NCBI RefSeq assembly: GCF_008932115.1
Contig: NZ_CP044543.1
Coordinates: 6,702,501 to 6,766,500, forward strand
Direction of reading: 5' to 3'
DNA: 64,000 nt
Source: Bradyrhizobium betae
GTDB taxonomy: Bacteria > Pseudomonadota > Alphaproteobacteria > Rhizobiales > Xanthobacteraceae
The position numbers were made by a program, and so were the translations under genes. Numbering within the stretch: position 1 is the stretch's first letter; the number at the start of each line of letters is the position of its first letter. Shown piece after piece: positions 11,542-21,147 of the stretch. The notes under the pieces are model-generated. The model was not told where the DNA came from. It searched no databases and was given only the letters and a program-made list of their open reading frames with translations.

Positions 11542-12312
11542 ATGACCGCCCGCGACGACACGCCTGCGCCGCTTGATCCTGCGCCCGAACCGCATACCGG
11601 CCTGATCGGCCGCTTCCGTAACTATTTCCTGACCGGCCTCGTTGTCACCGGGCCGGTCGCGATCACCTTCTATCTGGTCTGGTGGTTCGTCACCTGGGTC
11701 GATGGTGTGGTGCGACCGTTCATTCCGCAGGCCTATCGGCCTGAAACCTATATGCCGTACGTCATTCCCGGCTGGGGACTGATTGTCGCATTCTTCACGC
11801 TGACGCTGGTCGGCTTTCTCGCGGCGAACCTGATCGGCCGAACGCTGGTCGATGTCGGCGAGACCTTCCTCGGCCGTATCCCGGCCGTGCGCGCCATCTA
11901 CCGCGGCCTGAAGCAGGTGTTCGAGACGCTGTTCTCGGGCAAGGGCTCGAGCTTCCGCAAAGTCGGCCTGGTCGAGTTTCCCTCGCCCGGCATGTGGTCG
12001 ATCGTGCTGATCTCGCAATCGCCGAACGAAGAGGTCGCGCGCAGCCTTCCGGGGCAGGAGGAGCACGTCTCCGTGTTCCTGCCGTGCTCGCCGAACCCGA
12101 CCACGGGATTCTTCTTCTACGTGCCCAAGAGCAAGATCGTCGAGGTCGATATGAGCACCGAGGATGCCGCGACCCTGATCATGTCGGCCGGCGTGGTGCA
12201 GCCCGGCGCCGCGCCCGACCCGAAGAAGGCCGCCGCGCTCGCGGGCATGGCGAATGCCGCGCGAATCGCCAATGCGGCCGCGCTCCAGCCCCAGCCTGCG
12301 AAGGTGGAGTAG
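11542..12312 (+). CDS. DUF502 family membrane protein
   Basis: This is a 256-residue protein of the DUF502 family. It has two membrane segments (about residues 30-60 and 75-100, the first rich in Trp and Val), then a conserved soluble region with VRAIYRGLKQVFETLF and a PNPTTGFFFYVPK motif typical of the family. The C-terminal tail is Ala/Pro rich. It starts 89 bp after glmS on the same strand and may be cotranscribed. No biochemical function is established for the family. Confidence 0.85.
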   Translation: MTARDDTPAPLDPAPEPHTGLIGRFRNYFLTGLVVTGPVAITFYLVWWFVTWVDGVVRPFIPQAYRPETYMPYVIPGWGLIVAFFTLTLVGFLAANLIGRTLVDVGETFLGRIPAVRAIYRGLKQVFETLFSGKGSSFRKVGLVEFPSPGMWSIVLISQSPNEEVARSLPGQEEHVSVFLPCSPNPTTGFFFYVPKSKIVEVDMSTEDAATLIMSAGVVQPGAAPDPKKAAALAGMANAARIANAAALQPQPAKVE

Positions 12313-12418
12313 GGCCATTCCCGTTTCGGATGGCGGTCGGTCACGCGGGCGTTCGCATCCTCTGCTAGTGTTCCGGTTGACCTGAGCGCCTCGCTCGGAA
12401 TTCGACTTGGAGTGCACG

Positions 12419-13276
12419 ATGTCCAAAACCATTGCGATCCTCGCGCCCGGCGCCATGGGCAGCGCGGTGGCCCGCCGCCTCAGCGAGAATGGCGCGCGCG
12501 TGCTGACGTCGTTGAAGGGGCGCAGTGCAGCCACGCTGAAACGTGCCGCAGACGCCGGCATGATCGGCGCCGAGGACGACGCGATCGCGGATGCCGACAT
12601 CATCCTTTCGATCGTGCCGCCGGGCGAGGCCGTGGCGCTGGCCGAGCGGCTGGCGGCGATGATCATCCGGCGCGAGAAGAAGCCGGTCGTGGTCGATTGC
12701 AACGCCGTCAATGTCGACACCGTGCAGCGGATCGAGGAGATCATCGGCTCGGCGCAGGCCCCGTTCGTCGATGGCGGGATCATCGGCTTCCCGCCGCAGC
12801 CCGGGGCTAAGAGCCCGGCGTTCTACCTGTCGGGCGAGCACGCCAGGGACGTTGCGGTGCTGAAGGATTTTGGCCTCGACGTTCGGATCGTCGAGGGACC
12901 GGTCGGCGCGGCCTCCGCGCTCAAGATGTCCTATGCCGGCATCGTCAAGGGCCTCGCCGGCATCGGCTCGGCCATGGTGGTCGCGGCAACGAAGGCGGGC
13001 GCGGCGGACGCGCTACGTGACGAGCTCGCGCTGAGCCAGCCGGCCGTTCTGGCCCGGCTCGAAGTGGCCCTGCCGGACATGATCCCGAAAGCCTATCGCT
13101 GGGTCGCGGAGATGCGGGAGATTTCCGGCTTCCTTGGACCCGATCATCCCGCCAGCCAGATCTACGAGGGATTTGCGCGCTGGTTCGAGCATCTCGCTGA
13201 CGACGCGAAAGGTGAGGCGGCGGATACGGAGTTGATGAAGGCATTCGCGGCAGGTATCGCGCGGAAGAAGAGCTGA
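12419..13276 (+). CDS. NAD(P)-dependent oxidoreductase with DUF1932 domain
   Basis: This 285-residue protein belongs to the 6-phosphogluconate / beta-hydroxyacid dehydrogenase superfamily. It has an N-terminal Rossmann domain (ILAPGAMGSAVARRL, residues about 5-20), the DCNAV segment near residue 100, and a helical C-terminal domain of the DUF1932 type with the conserved lysine in SALKMSYAG. ATG 12419 is supported by GGAG about 7 bases upstream. The substrate cannot be read from sequence. It may follow the DUF502 gene in one transcript, with a 106-bp gap. Confidence 0.8.
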   Translation: MSKTIAILAPGAMGSAVARRLSENGARVLTSLKGRSAATLKRAADAGMIGAEDDAIADADIILSIVPPGEAVALAERLAAMIIRREKKPVVVDCNAVNVDTVQRIEEIIGSAQAPFVDGGIIGFPPQPGAKSPAFYLSGEHARDVAVLKDFGLDVRIVEGPVGAASALKMSYAGIVKGLAGIGSAMVVAATKAGAADALRDELALSQPAVLARLEVALPDMIPKAYRWVAEMREISGFLGPDHPASQIYEGFARWFEHLADDAKGEAADTELMKAFAAGIARKKS

Positions 13277-13341
13277 CCCAAGCCCTGAATTCAAATCCAG
13301 TCGAGGGGAAGGGGGCAGCTTCTAAACAAGCTCTCTCCACG

Positions 13342-13421
13342 CGTCATTGCGAGCGCAGCGAAGCAATCCAGACTGTCTCCGTGGAAAGACTCTGCATTGC
13401 TTCGCTGCGCTCGCAATGACG
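13342..13421. repeat. Long palindromic intergenic repeat, type A, copy 1
   Basis: Two perfect 26-bp inverted arms (13342-13367 and 13396-13421) flank a 28-bp spacer. The arm begins CGTCATTGCGAGCGC. The element fills the gap between the DUF1932-type gene and the panE-like gene. A second, less perfect copy is at 36486-36558. It resembles REP/BIME-like elements that are abundant in Bradyrhizobium genomes. Confidence 0.85.
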
Positions 13422-13483
13422 GGGAGGAGACGTCGCGGGTACCATCTGTTATTGTTTCTGCTGAAGCCGGAATGGGAGTTCGA

Positions 13484-14413
13484 ATGAGATTGCTCGTCAT
13501 CGGCGCGGGAGCGCTGGGAGGATATTACGGCGCTCGCGTGGTCAGGGCCGGTGGCGACGTGACCTTCCTTGTTCGCGCGAAGCGCGCCGAGCAACTGCGC
13601 CGGGATGGACTGCAGGTCGTGAGCCCGCATGGCGACTTTGCCGTGCAGCCGAAACTCATCGTGGCTGACGATCTCAAGGAAGCGTTCGACGTCGTGCTCG
13701 TCGGCGTGAAGGCGTATTCGCTCGACGACGCCATGAGCCAGTTTGCGCCGGCCGTCGGGTCCAGCACGATGATCCTGCCGATCCTCAACGGGTTGAAACA
13801 TATCGACGCCCTGACCGCGCGGTTCGGCGCGAGCCGCGTCCTCGGCGGGCTCGCGAATGTCAGTGCCGGGCTCGATGCGGAGGGGCGCGTCGTTCAATTC
13901 ATGGCCAATCAGACCATTGTCTTCGGCGAGATCGATGGTTCGCTGAGCGAGCGGGCGCTCGCGCTGGAGACACTGCTCCACGTTCCCGGTATCGACGTGC
14001 GCGCCAGCGAAGCGATCATGCAGGACATGTGGGAGAAGTTCGTCCAGCTCTCGACGCTCGCCGGCATCACCTGCCTGATGCGCGCGAGCATCGGCGACAT
14101 CCTGGCCGTGCCGAACGGCGAGCAGTCGATCTTCCGCCTGTTCGCGGAGTGCTGCGCCGTCGCGACGGCTTCGGGCTTTGAGCCGCGCGCGCCGTTCATC
14201 GAGTTTGACCGAAAACTCTTCACTACCCTGGACTCGCCGCTCAAGGCCTCGATGCTGCGCGATATCGAGCGCGGTTCGATCACGGAGGCGGAGCACATTC
14301 TCGGCGATATGGCCAACCGTGCCCGCACGCTCGGCATCGACACGCCGCTGCTGGATCTGGCCCGCGCGCATGTAGCAGCTTACGAAGTCGGGCGCCGAAG
14401 GGCAGCAGGCTAA
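13484..14413 (+). CDS. panE: Ketopantoate reductase family protein (PanE/ApbA)
   Basis: This 309-residue protein matches 2-dehydropantoate 2-reductase, which reduces ketopantoate with NADPH in coenzyme A synthesis. It has the N-terminal GxGxxG nucleotide loop (VIGAGALGGYYGAR), a PILNG-containing segment (LPILNGLKH) near residue 105, and the C-terminal helical domain with the catalytic-type lysine in MWEKFVQL. ATG 13484 is preceded by GGGAG at a good distance. Bradyrhizobia carry several paralogues, so the pathway role is not certain. It converges with recG and overlaps it by 4 bp. Confidence 0.75.
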   Translation: MRLLVIGAGALGGYYGARVVRAGGDVTFLVRAKRAEQLRRDGLQVVSPHGDFAVQPKLIVADDLKEAFDVVLVGVKAYSLDDAMSQFAPAVGSSTMILPILNGLKHIDALTARFGASRVLGGLANVSAGLDAEGRVVQFMANQTIVFGEIDGSLSERALALETLLHVPGIDVRASEAIMQDMWEKFVQLSTLAGITCLMRASIGDILAVPNGEQSIFRLFAECCAVATASGFEPRAPFIEFDRKLFTTLDSPLKASMLRDIERGSITEAEHILGDMANRARTLGIDTPLLDLARAHVAAYEVGRRRAAG

Positions 14414-16518
14414 CCGGCGCCGATCAACGGGATCGCCTCGTCGCGCTCGTAGAGATACAGCAGGCAGCGCAGCGCCTCGCCGCGCTCGCCCTTGAGCTTC
14501 GGATCGTCCTTGAGGATGCGCAGCGCCTCGTCTCTCGCCTGGGTGATGAGCTGGCCGTGGACCTCCGGGCGCGCGATCCGGTAGCCGGGCAGGCCGCTCT
14601 GGCGCACGCCGAGCACGTCGCCTTCGCCGCGCAGCTTCAGATCCTCCTCGGCGATGCGAAAACCGTCGGTGGTTTCGCGGATCACCTTCAGCCGCGCCTT
14701 CGACATCTCGCCGAGCGGCTCGCTGTAGAGCAAGAGGCAGGTCGAGGCTTCCGAGCCGCGTCCGATCCGGCCGCGCAACTGATGCAGCTGGGCAAGGCCG
14801 AAGCGTTCGGCATTCTCGATCACCATGATGGTGGCGGCAGGCACGTCGACGCCGACCTCGACCACGGTGGTCGCGACCAGCAGGCCGATCTCGTGGGCGG
14901 CGAACTGGCCCATCACGCGGTCTTTCTCGGTGCCCTTCATCTGGCCGTGGACGAGGCCGACGCGATCGCCGAAACGCTGCTGCAGGCTCTCGAAGCGTTT
15001 TGTCGCGTTGGTGAGGTGCTCGGTGCCCTCGGCCTCGGATTCCTCGACCAGCGGGCAGATCCAGTAGACCAGTTTACCGGCCTCGAGCGCGCGGCCGATG
15101 CTGTCGGTGACCTCGCCGAGGCGGCTCATCGAAATGGTGCGGGTTTCGATCGGCTGACGGCCGGCGGGCTTTTCGCGCAGCTCGGAGATGTCCATGTCGC
15201 CGAAATAGGTCAGCACCAGCGTGCGCGGGATCGGGGTTGCGCTCAGCACCAGCACGTCGACCGCTTCGCCCTTGGACGTCAGCGCGAGGCGCTCGCGCAC
15301 GCCGAAACGGTGCTGCTCGTCGACGATGGCGAGCGCGAGATCATGGAAGATCACATCGTCCTGGATCAGCGCGTGCGTGCCGACGAGCAGGTCGATCTCG
15401 CCTTCCGCCAGCTGCGCGATGATTTCGCGCCGCTCCTTGCCCTTTTCGCGGCCGGTGAGGATCGCGACCCGCATCCCCGCACGCTCGGCGAGCGGCGCGA
15501 TGGTTTTGATGTGCTGGCGCGCCAGGATTTCGGTCGGCGCCATCAGTGCGGCCTGCTTGCCGACCTCCGTGACGGCGGCGGCAGCGAGCAGCGCGACCAC
15601 GGTCTTGCCGGAGCCGACGTCGCCCTGGAGCAGCCGCAGCATCCGCACGGGCTGCTGCAGATCATTGGCGATCGCCGCGGCCGCTTCGCGCTGGGACAGC
15701 GTCAGCGCATAGGGCAGGGCGTCGATGATCTTGCTGCGGAGGTGCCCGTCGCCGGCGTTGCGCACGCCGGCCGGGCGGCGCAATTGCGCGCGGATCAACG
15801 CGAGCGCGAGCTGGCCGGCCAGCAGCTCGTCGAAGGCAAGGCGCGACCAGAATGGTTTCTCGGGCAGGATGTCCGTAAGCTCGATCGGCTGATGCACGCG
15901 ATTGAGCGCTTCAGTGATCGGCGGGAAGCTGCAGCGGCGCATCACCTCCGGGCTGATCCACTCCGGCAAGGCCGGCAGCTTCTGCAGCGCCTGCGCGACC
16001 GCCCGGCGCAGCGAGCCGAGCGCGAGGCCTTCGGTCAGGGGATAGACCGGGTCGATGCCAGAGAGTTTCGAGATCGCCTCTTCGTCCAGCACGCGATCGG
16101 GATGCACGATCTGCGGGATGCCGTCATACATCTGCAGCGTCCCGGAGATGAAGCGCTTCTCTCCGACAGGCAGCAGCTTCTCGACATAGCCGGGCTTGGC
16201 GCGGAAGAACGTCAGCACGACGTCGCCGGTGTCGTCGCTGGCATGGACCAGATATGGCGCGCGCGCGTTGCGGGGCGGGGGCGGGCGTTGACGGTCGACG
16301 GTGACCTCCAGCGTCACCATGGTTCCCTGGACGGCGTCGCGAATCTTCGGCCGGGCCCGGCGGTCGATGACCTGGCTCGGCAGATGCAGCAGCAGATCGA
16401 CCAGCCGCGGCGTCTCGTTGCGGCTGAGCAGGTACTGCAGCAGCTTGTCCTGCTTCGGACCGACGCCGGGCAGGCTGGTCACGGGAGCAAACAGCGGATT
16501 GAGCAGGCTGGGGCGCAT
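14410..16518 (-). CDS. recG: ATP-dependent DNA helicase RecG
   Basis: RecG remodels stalled replication forks and Holliday junctions. The 702-residue length is typical. An N-terminal wedge/OB region starts with SLPGVGPKQ and covers about residues 10-240. The helicase core follows, with Walker A GDVGSGKT, Walker B VDEQHRFG, SATPIPRT (motif III) and the GRIGRG arginine-finger motif VI. The gene is divergent from sdhE-mfd, an arrangement seen in many Rhizobiales. Confidence 0.97.
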   Translation of the reverse strand: MRPSLLNPLFAPVTSLPGVGPKQDKLLQYLLSRNETPRLVDLLLHLPSQVIDRRARPKIRDAVQGTMVTLEVTVDRQRPPPPRNARAPYLVHASDDTGDVVLTFFRAKPGYVEKLLPVGEKRFISGTLQMYDGIPQIVHPDRVLDEEAISKLSGIDPVYPLTEGLALGSLRRAVAQALQKLPALPEWISPEVMRRCSFPPITEALNRVHQPIELTDILPEKPFWSRLAFDELLAGQLALALIRAQLRRPAGVRNAGDGHLRSKIIDALPYALTLSQREAAAAIANDLQQPVRMLRLLQGDVGSGKTVVALLAAAAVTEVGKQAALMAPTEILARQHIKTIAPLAERAGMRVAILTGREKGKERREIIAQLAEGEIDLLVGTHALIQDDVIFHDLALAIVDEQHRFGVRERLALTSKGEAVDVLVLSATPIPRTLVLTYFGDMDISELREKPAGRQPIETRTISMSRLGEVTDSIGRALEAGKLVYWICPLVEESEAEGTEHLTNATKRFESLQQRFGDRVGLVHGQMKGTEKDRVMGQFAAHEIGLLVATTVVEVGVDVPAATIMVIENAERFGLAQLHQLRGRIGRGSEASTCLLLYSEPLGEMSKARLKVIRETTDGFRIAEEDLKLRGEGDVLGVRQSGLPGYRIARPEVHGQLITQARDEALRILKDDPKLKGERGEALRCLLYLYERDEAIPLIGAG

Positions 16519-16545
16519 CAGGTGAATCTAGGATCGTTTCGCCCC

Positions 16546-16580
16546 GTCATGCCCGGCTTTATGCCGGGCATCCACGGCTT
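16546..16580. repeat. Short REP-like palindrome between recG and sdhE
   Basis: The hairpin ATGCCCGGC-TTT-ATGCCGGGCAT is followed by CCACG...CGTGG around a T-rich loop. It lies in the recG-sdhE divergent spacer and looks like a degraded member of the palindromic repeats found elsewhere in the window. Confidence 0.5.
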
Positions 16581-16714
16581 TTTTCGTGGCCTGCGGCGGT
16601 GGCGAGCCAGACTAGGTCGAAAGCGCAAATCGCGGGCTGACACAGCCGGTCGCAATGGCTATATCACCCCGGCCCGGCATGTCCGGGCTTTCGGCGTTTG
16701 ACTGGATCAGAGAC

Positions 16715-17005
16715 ATGACGGGAACGACACGATCGAGCAACGGGCTGGACGACCGCCGCAAGCGGCTTCTGTTCCGCTGCTGGCACCGCGGCACGCGCGA
16801 AATGGACCTGATCCTCGGCCGCTTCGCCGATGCCGAGATCGGCAATCTGTCCGACGATGAGCTGACCGAGCTCGAGACCCTGCTCGAGGAGTCCGATCCC
16901 GATCTCTATGCCGCCATCACCGGTGACAAGGTGCTGCCGGCTCATGTCACCGGCCCGCTGTTTGCCCGCATCAAGGCGTTTCCGATTACGGACGGCGATC
17001 TATGA
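16715..17005 (+). CDS. sdhE: FAD assembly factor SdhE (succinate dehydrogenase assembly factor 2)
   Basis: SdhE assists covalent FAD attachment to succinate dehydrogenase. The 96-residue protein carries the family signature RRKRLLFRCWHRGTREMD, including the RGxxE motif, followed by the acidic helical half (LEESDPDLYAAITG). ATG 16715 is chosen by family length; the in-frame ATG at 16655 would add 20 residues that fall in repeat-like DNA. Its stop overlaps the mfd start (ATGA), so the two are translationally coupled. Confidence 0.92.
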   Translation: MTGTTRSSNGLDDRRKRLLFRCWHRGTREMDLILGRFADAEIGNLSDDELTELETLLEESDPDLYAAITGDKVLPAHVTGPLFARIKAFPITDGDL

Positions 17006-20000
17006 AACCTGGTTCGAAGTCGCCGGCCGAGCTGCTGACGCCCGGCCGCGCGCTGACGCTTGCCAACGTCGCCGAGGGCGCCGAGGGCCTCGTCATCTCC
17101 GATCTCGCGCGCGCCATCGCGGCGCGGCCGAAGAAGCCGACGGTCAGCCTTGCCGTCGTCTGCCGCGACGGGGCGCGGATGCAGCAGCTCGAACGCGCGC
17201 TGCAATTCTTCGCGCCCGATCTGCCGGTTCTGCAGTTCCCGGCCTGGGACTGCCAGCCCTATGATCGTGTCTCGCCGCATGGCGGCATCCTGGCGCAGCG
17301 CCTGACCACGCTGGCGCGGCTGGCGCCGCTGACCGGCAGCGACAAGCCGCTGATCGTGCTGACCACGGTGAACGCCATCGTGCAGCGCGTGCCCGCGCGC
17401 GAGCTGGTCGCGGCGCAGGCGCTGTCGGTCGCGCCCGGCAACGTGGTGCCCATGGATACCATCGTCGCCTGGCTCGAGCACAACGGCTACAACCGTTCCT
17501 CGACTGTGCGCGAGCCCGGCGAATATGCCGTGCGCGGCGGCATCCTCGACCTGTTTCCGGCCGGCCTCGACCAGCCGGTTCGTTTCGATTTCTTCGGCGA
17601 CAGCCTGGAATCGATCCGCACCTTCGACGCGGAGACCCAGCGCACGCTGCTCGACATGCGCGCGCTCGACCTCGTGCCGATCTCGGAATTCCAGCTCGTC
17701 ACCGACACCATCCGCCGCTTTCGCATGGGCTATGTCGCCGAGTTCGGCGCGCCTGAGCGCGACGATGCGCTGTACGAGGCCGTCAGCGAAGGCCGCCGCC
17801 ATCCCGGCATGGAGCACTGGCTGCCGCTGTTCCAGGACCGCATGGACACGCTGTTCGACTATCTGCAAGGGGCCGCCGTCGCGATCGAGCCGCAGGCCGA
17901 GGACGCCGTTCGCGAGCGTTTCAAGCAGATCGCCGACTATTACCAGGCCCGCCGCGATGCGATGGAGCTTCCCGGCGGCGGCGCCATCTACAAGCCGCTG
18001 CCGCCTGACAGGCTGTACCTGACCGAGGAGGAGTGGACCAGGCGCCTCGGCGACATCCCGCTGGCGCGGCTAACGCAGTTTTCCGTGCCGGCCGATGGCT
18101 CCAGCGTCGTCGATGCCGGCGCACGCAAGGGCCGCGACTTCGCGCCGGAGCGCAACGACAGCAGCGTCAACGTGTTCGCGGCGGTGGTCAGCCACGTCAT
18201 GGCCTTGCATGCCCAGCGCAAGAAGGTCGTGGTCACGCTGTGGAGCGAAGGCTCGCGCGACCGCATGACCTCGATGCTGCGCGACCACAAGCTGACCCAC
18301 ACCACCAGCGTCAACAGCTGGCGCACGGTGCAGGCGACCCCGCGCAACGAGACTATGCTCGCCGTACTCGGCTTGGAGGCCGGTTTCGAGACCGACGAGA
18401 TCGCCATCATCAGCGAGCAGGACATCCTCGGCGACCGCCTGGTGCGGCCACGCAAGGCCAGCCGCAAGCTCGACAATTTCATCTCGGAGATCACGAGCCT
18501 CACCGCCGGCGACATCGTCGTCCACGCCGATCACGGCATCGGCCGCTTCGTCGGCCTGCAGACGCTCGACGTCGCCGGCGCGCCGCATGATTGTCTCGAG
18601 CTGCACTATGCCGCCGAGGCAAAGCTGTTTCTCCCGGTCGAGAACATCGAGCTATTGTCACGCTACGGCTCCGACCAGACCGCGGTCGAGCTGGATCGTC
18701 TGGGCGGCTCCGGCTGGCAGACCCGCAAGGCGAAACTCAAGAACCGCATCCGCGAGATCGCGGGCGAGCTGATCAAGATCGCCGCCGCGCGCCATCTGCA
18801 CGAGGCGCCCAAGCTGCCGGTGCAGCCCGGCCTCTACGACGAGTTCTGCGCGCGCTTCCCCTATGACGAGACCGAGGACCAGCTCGGGGCGATCGAATCC
18901 ACCCTGAAGGATCTCGAGCTCGGCCGTCCCATGGACCGGCTGATCTGCGGCGACGTCGGCTTCGGCAAGACGGAAGTCGCCTTGCGCGCGGCCTTTGCCG
19001 TCGCGCTCGAAGGCAAGCAGGTCGCCGTCGTGGTGCCGACCACGCTGCTGGCTCGCCAGCATCACCGCACCTTCACCGAGCGCTTCAAGGGCTTTCCGGT
19101 GAACGTGGCGCAGGCCTCGCGCCTGGTCCCGGCCAAGGAGCTCAACCTGGTCAAGAAGGGCATCGCCGATGGCTCCGTCGACATCGTCGTCGGCACCCAC
19201 GCGCTGCTCGGCAAGGCGATCAAGTTCCGCGACCTCGGCCTCGTCATCGTCGACGAGGAGCAGCATTTCGGCGTCACCCACAAGGAGCGGCTGAAGGCGC
19301 TTCGCGCCGAGGTGCACGTGCTGACGCTGTCGGCGACGCCGATTCCGCGCACGCTGCAACTGGCGCTCACCGGCGTCCGCGAGCTCTCGATCATTGCCTC
19401 GCCGCCGGTCGATCGCCTCGCGGTGCGCACCTTCGTCGCCCCGCACGATCCCCTGATGATCCGCGAGGCGCTGCTGCGCGAGCGCTATCGCGGCGGCCAG
19501 GCTTTCTACGTGGTGCCGCGCATCGACGACCTCGCCGAGGTCAAGGACTTCCTCGACAAGAACGTGCCTGAGATGAAGGTCGCGGTCGCGCACGGCCAGA
19601 TGCCGCCCGCCGTGATCGAGGACATCATGACCGCGTTCTACGACGGCAAGTTCGACATCCTGCTGTCGACGACGATCGTCGAGTCCGGCCTCGACATTCC
19701 CAACGCCAACACGCTGATCGTGCACCGCGCCGACATGTTCGGCCTTGCCCAGCTCTATCAGCTCCGCGGCCGCGTCGGCCGTTCCAAGCTGCGGGCTTAC
19801 GCACTGTTCACGCTGCCGGCGCAGCAGAAAATCACGGCGCAGGCCGAACGCCGGCTCACCGTGCTGCAATCGCTGGAGACGCTGGGCGCAGGCTTCCAGC
19901 TCGCCTCGCACGACCTCGACATCCGCGGCGCGGGCAATCTGCTCGGCGAGGAACAGTCCGGCCACATCAAGGAGGTCGGCTTCGAGCTTTACCAGTCGAT

Positions 20001-20520
20001 GCTGGAGGAGGCGATCGTCAACCTCAAGGCCGGCGTCTCCGAGCCCGCGGCGGACCGCTGGTCGCCGTCGATTACCATCGGCATGCCCGTGCTGATTCCG
20101 GAGGACTATGTCGGCGATCTCTCGGTGCGGCTGTCGCTGTATCGGCGGCTCGCCGATCTCGACAGCGAGGAGGAGATCGAGAATTTCGGCGCCGAGATGC
20201 GCGACCGCTTCGGCGTGCTGCCGGACGAGGTGCGCTATCTGTTCAAGGTCGCCGCCATCAAGGCATTCTGCCGCCAGGCCAATGTCGGGAAGATCGACGC
20301 TGGCCCAAAGGGCGCCGTCATCGCCTTCCGCGACAATTCCTTTGCGCATCCCGACCGCCTGGTGTCGTTCATCCGCAGCTACGGCCAGGCCGCCAAGGTG
20401 CGGCCCGACATGAAGGTGGTGTTCCTGCAGGACTGGGAGACGCCGGAAGAACGCCTCGCCGGCACCACCGAGATCATGCGGCAGCTCGCGCAACTTGCGC
20501 AGAGCAAGAAGGCGGCGTAA
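17002..20520 (+). CDS. mfd: Transcription-repair coupling factor Mfd
   Basis: Mfd displaces stalled RNA polymerase and recruits UvrAB to lesions. The 1172-residue protein has the full set of domains. An N-terminal UvrB-like region is at about 1-350, and an RNA-polymerase-interaction domain (GDIVVHADHGIGRFVG) near 500. The RecG-like motor has GDVGFGKTE and DEEQHFG at about 640-760, with GRVGRS motif VI near 930. The C-terminal TRCF autoinhibitory domain follows. It starts inside the sdhE stop codon. Confidence 0.97.
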   Translation: MKPGSKSPAELLTPGRALTLANVAEGAEGLVISDLARAIAARPKKPTVSLAVVCRDGARMQQLERALQFFAPDLPVLQFPAWDCQPYDRVSPHGGILAQRLTTLARLAPLTGSDKPLIVLTTVNAIVQRVPARELVAAQALSVAPGNVVPMDTIVAWLEHNGYNRSSTVREPGEYAVRGGILDLFPAGLDQPVRFDFFGDSLESIRTFDAETQRTLLDMRALDLVPISEFQLVTDTIRRFRMGYVAEFGAPERDDALYEAVSEGRRHPGMEHWLPLFQDRMDTLFDYLQGAAVAIEPQAEDAVRERFKQIADYYQARRDAMELPGGGAIYKPLPPDRLYLTEEEWTRRLGDIPLARLTQFSVPADGSSVVDAGARKGRDFAPERNDSSVNVFAAVVSHVMALHAQRKKVVVTLWSEGSRDRMTSMLRDHKLTHTTSVNSWRTVQATPRNETMLAVLGLEAGFETDEIAIISEQDILGDRLVRPRKASRKLDNFISEITSLTAGDIVVHADHGIGRFVGLQTLDVAGAPHDCLELHYAAEAKLFLPVENIELLSRYGSDQTAVELDRLGGSGWQTRKAKLKNRIREIAGELIKIAAARHLHEAPKLPVQPGLYDEFCARFPYDETEDQLGAIESTLKDLELGRPMDRLICGDVGFGKTEVALRAAFAVALEGKQVAVVVPTTLLARQHHRTFTERFKGFPVNVAQASRLVPAKELNLVKKGIADGSVDIVVGTHALLGKAIKFRDLGLVIVDEEQHFGVTHKERLKALRAEVHVLTLSATPIPRTLQLALTGVRELSIIASPPVDRLAVRTFVAPHDPLMIREALLRERYRGGQAFYVVPRIDDLAEVKDFLDKNVPEMKVAVAHGQMPPAVIEDIMTAFYDGKFDILLSTTIVESGLDIPNANTLIVHRADMFGLAQLYQLRGRVGRSKLRAYALFTLPAQQKITAQAERRLTVLQSLETLGAGFQLASHDLDIRGAGNLLGEEQSGHIKEVGFELYQSMLEEAIVNLKAGVSEPAADRWSPSITIGMPVLIPEDYVGDLSVRLSLYRRLADLDSEEEIENFGAEMRDRFGVLPDEVRYLFKVAAIKAFCRQANVGKIDAGPKGAVIAFRDNSFAHPDRLVSFIRSYGQAAKVRPDMKVVFLQDWETPEERLAGTTEIMRQLAQLAQSKKAA

Positions 20521-20714
20521 TCGCTTATTTCGATGCGAGAGGCGACGCAGCCAGAGCGATGCGGAGGGGCGTCGATTCCGGCAACGAAATGATCTCTTGC
20601 GGAATGGTCGAACAGTCCCTATGTTGTGATCATCGAGTTTCGGCCGAACGACTTGGCCTCGCCGCTTTCAAGCGCGCCTGACTGACGACCCTCCCTCCAG
20701 ATCTCGACGACACG

Positions 20715-20736
20715 GACCGCGCTTTTCAGCGCGGTC
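20715..20736 (+). promoter_or_regulatory. Hairpin in the cold-shock gene 5' leader
   Basis: GACCGCGC and GCGCGGTC form a perfect 8-bp stem around TTTTCA, ending 31 bases before the cold-shock start codon. The 247-bp space behind mfd is long for this window. A long structured 5' leader is typical of cspA-type genes, where it controls mRNA stability and translation; that role is inferred here. Confidence 0.4.
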
Positions 20737-20767
20737 AAACGCTTATCTATCTCAAAGGACGACCCCC

Positions 20768-20977
20768 ATGACGACGGGAACTGTGAAGTGGTTTAACAGC
20801 CAAAAGGGTTTCGGATTCATTCAGCCGGACCAGGGAAGCCAGGACGTTTTCGTTCATATCAGCGCCGTTGAACGCGCCGGTCTGAGCACCCTCAACGAGG
20901 GGCAGAAGGTTTCCTTCGAAATCGTCGCAGATCGCCGCACCGGCAAGTCTGCTGCGGAGAATCTGCGGGCCGACTAG
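20768..20977 (+). CDS. cspA: Cold-shock protein, CspA family
   Basis: This 69-residue single-domain protein binds single-stranded RNA and DNA. It shows both RNA-binding motifs, KGFGFIQPD (RNP1) and VFVHISAVE (RNP2), in a normal-length OB fold. AAAGGA lies about 10 bases upstream of ATG 20768. A terminator follows at about 21043, so the gene is probably monocistronic. Confidence 0.95.
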   Translation: MTTGTVKWFNSQKGFGFIQPDQGSQDVFVHISAVERAGLSTLNEGQKVSFEIVADRRTGKSAAENLRAD

Positions 20978-21042
20978 GCCGCCGCAATCGAAATGACGTT
21001 GCTTTGACCACGGATGTACTGGCAGAGCTTCGGATCTCTTGA

Positions 21043-21073
21043 CCCGCGACCGTTCATCGGCCGCGGGTTTTTT
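21043..21073 (+). terminator. Rho-independent terminator after the cold-shock gene
   Basis: CCCGCG at 21043 pairs with CGCGGG at 21062-21067 (inner CCG/CGG extends it) and is followed by six T residues. It lies 66 bases past the cold-shock stop. Confidence 0.75.
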
Positions 21074-21147
21074 GCGACGCCTGCCGCCTCTTTGCGAATA
21101 AGCATGCGAATGCTGGCATTTCGCGTGAAGATACCCATATAGACTCC

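Noticed and set aside
14557..16701. Long open frame (714 codons) antisense to recG
   Set aside because: Same GC-driven shadow; recG is complete and conserved on the other strand.
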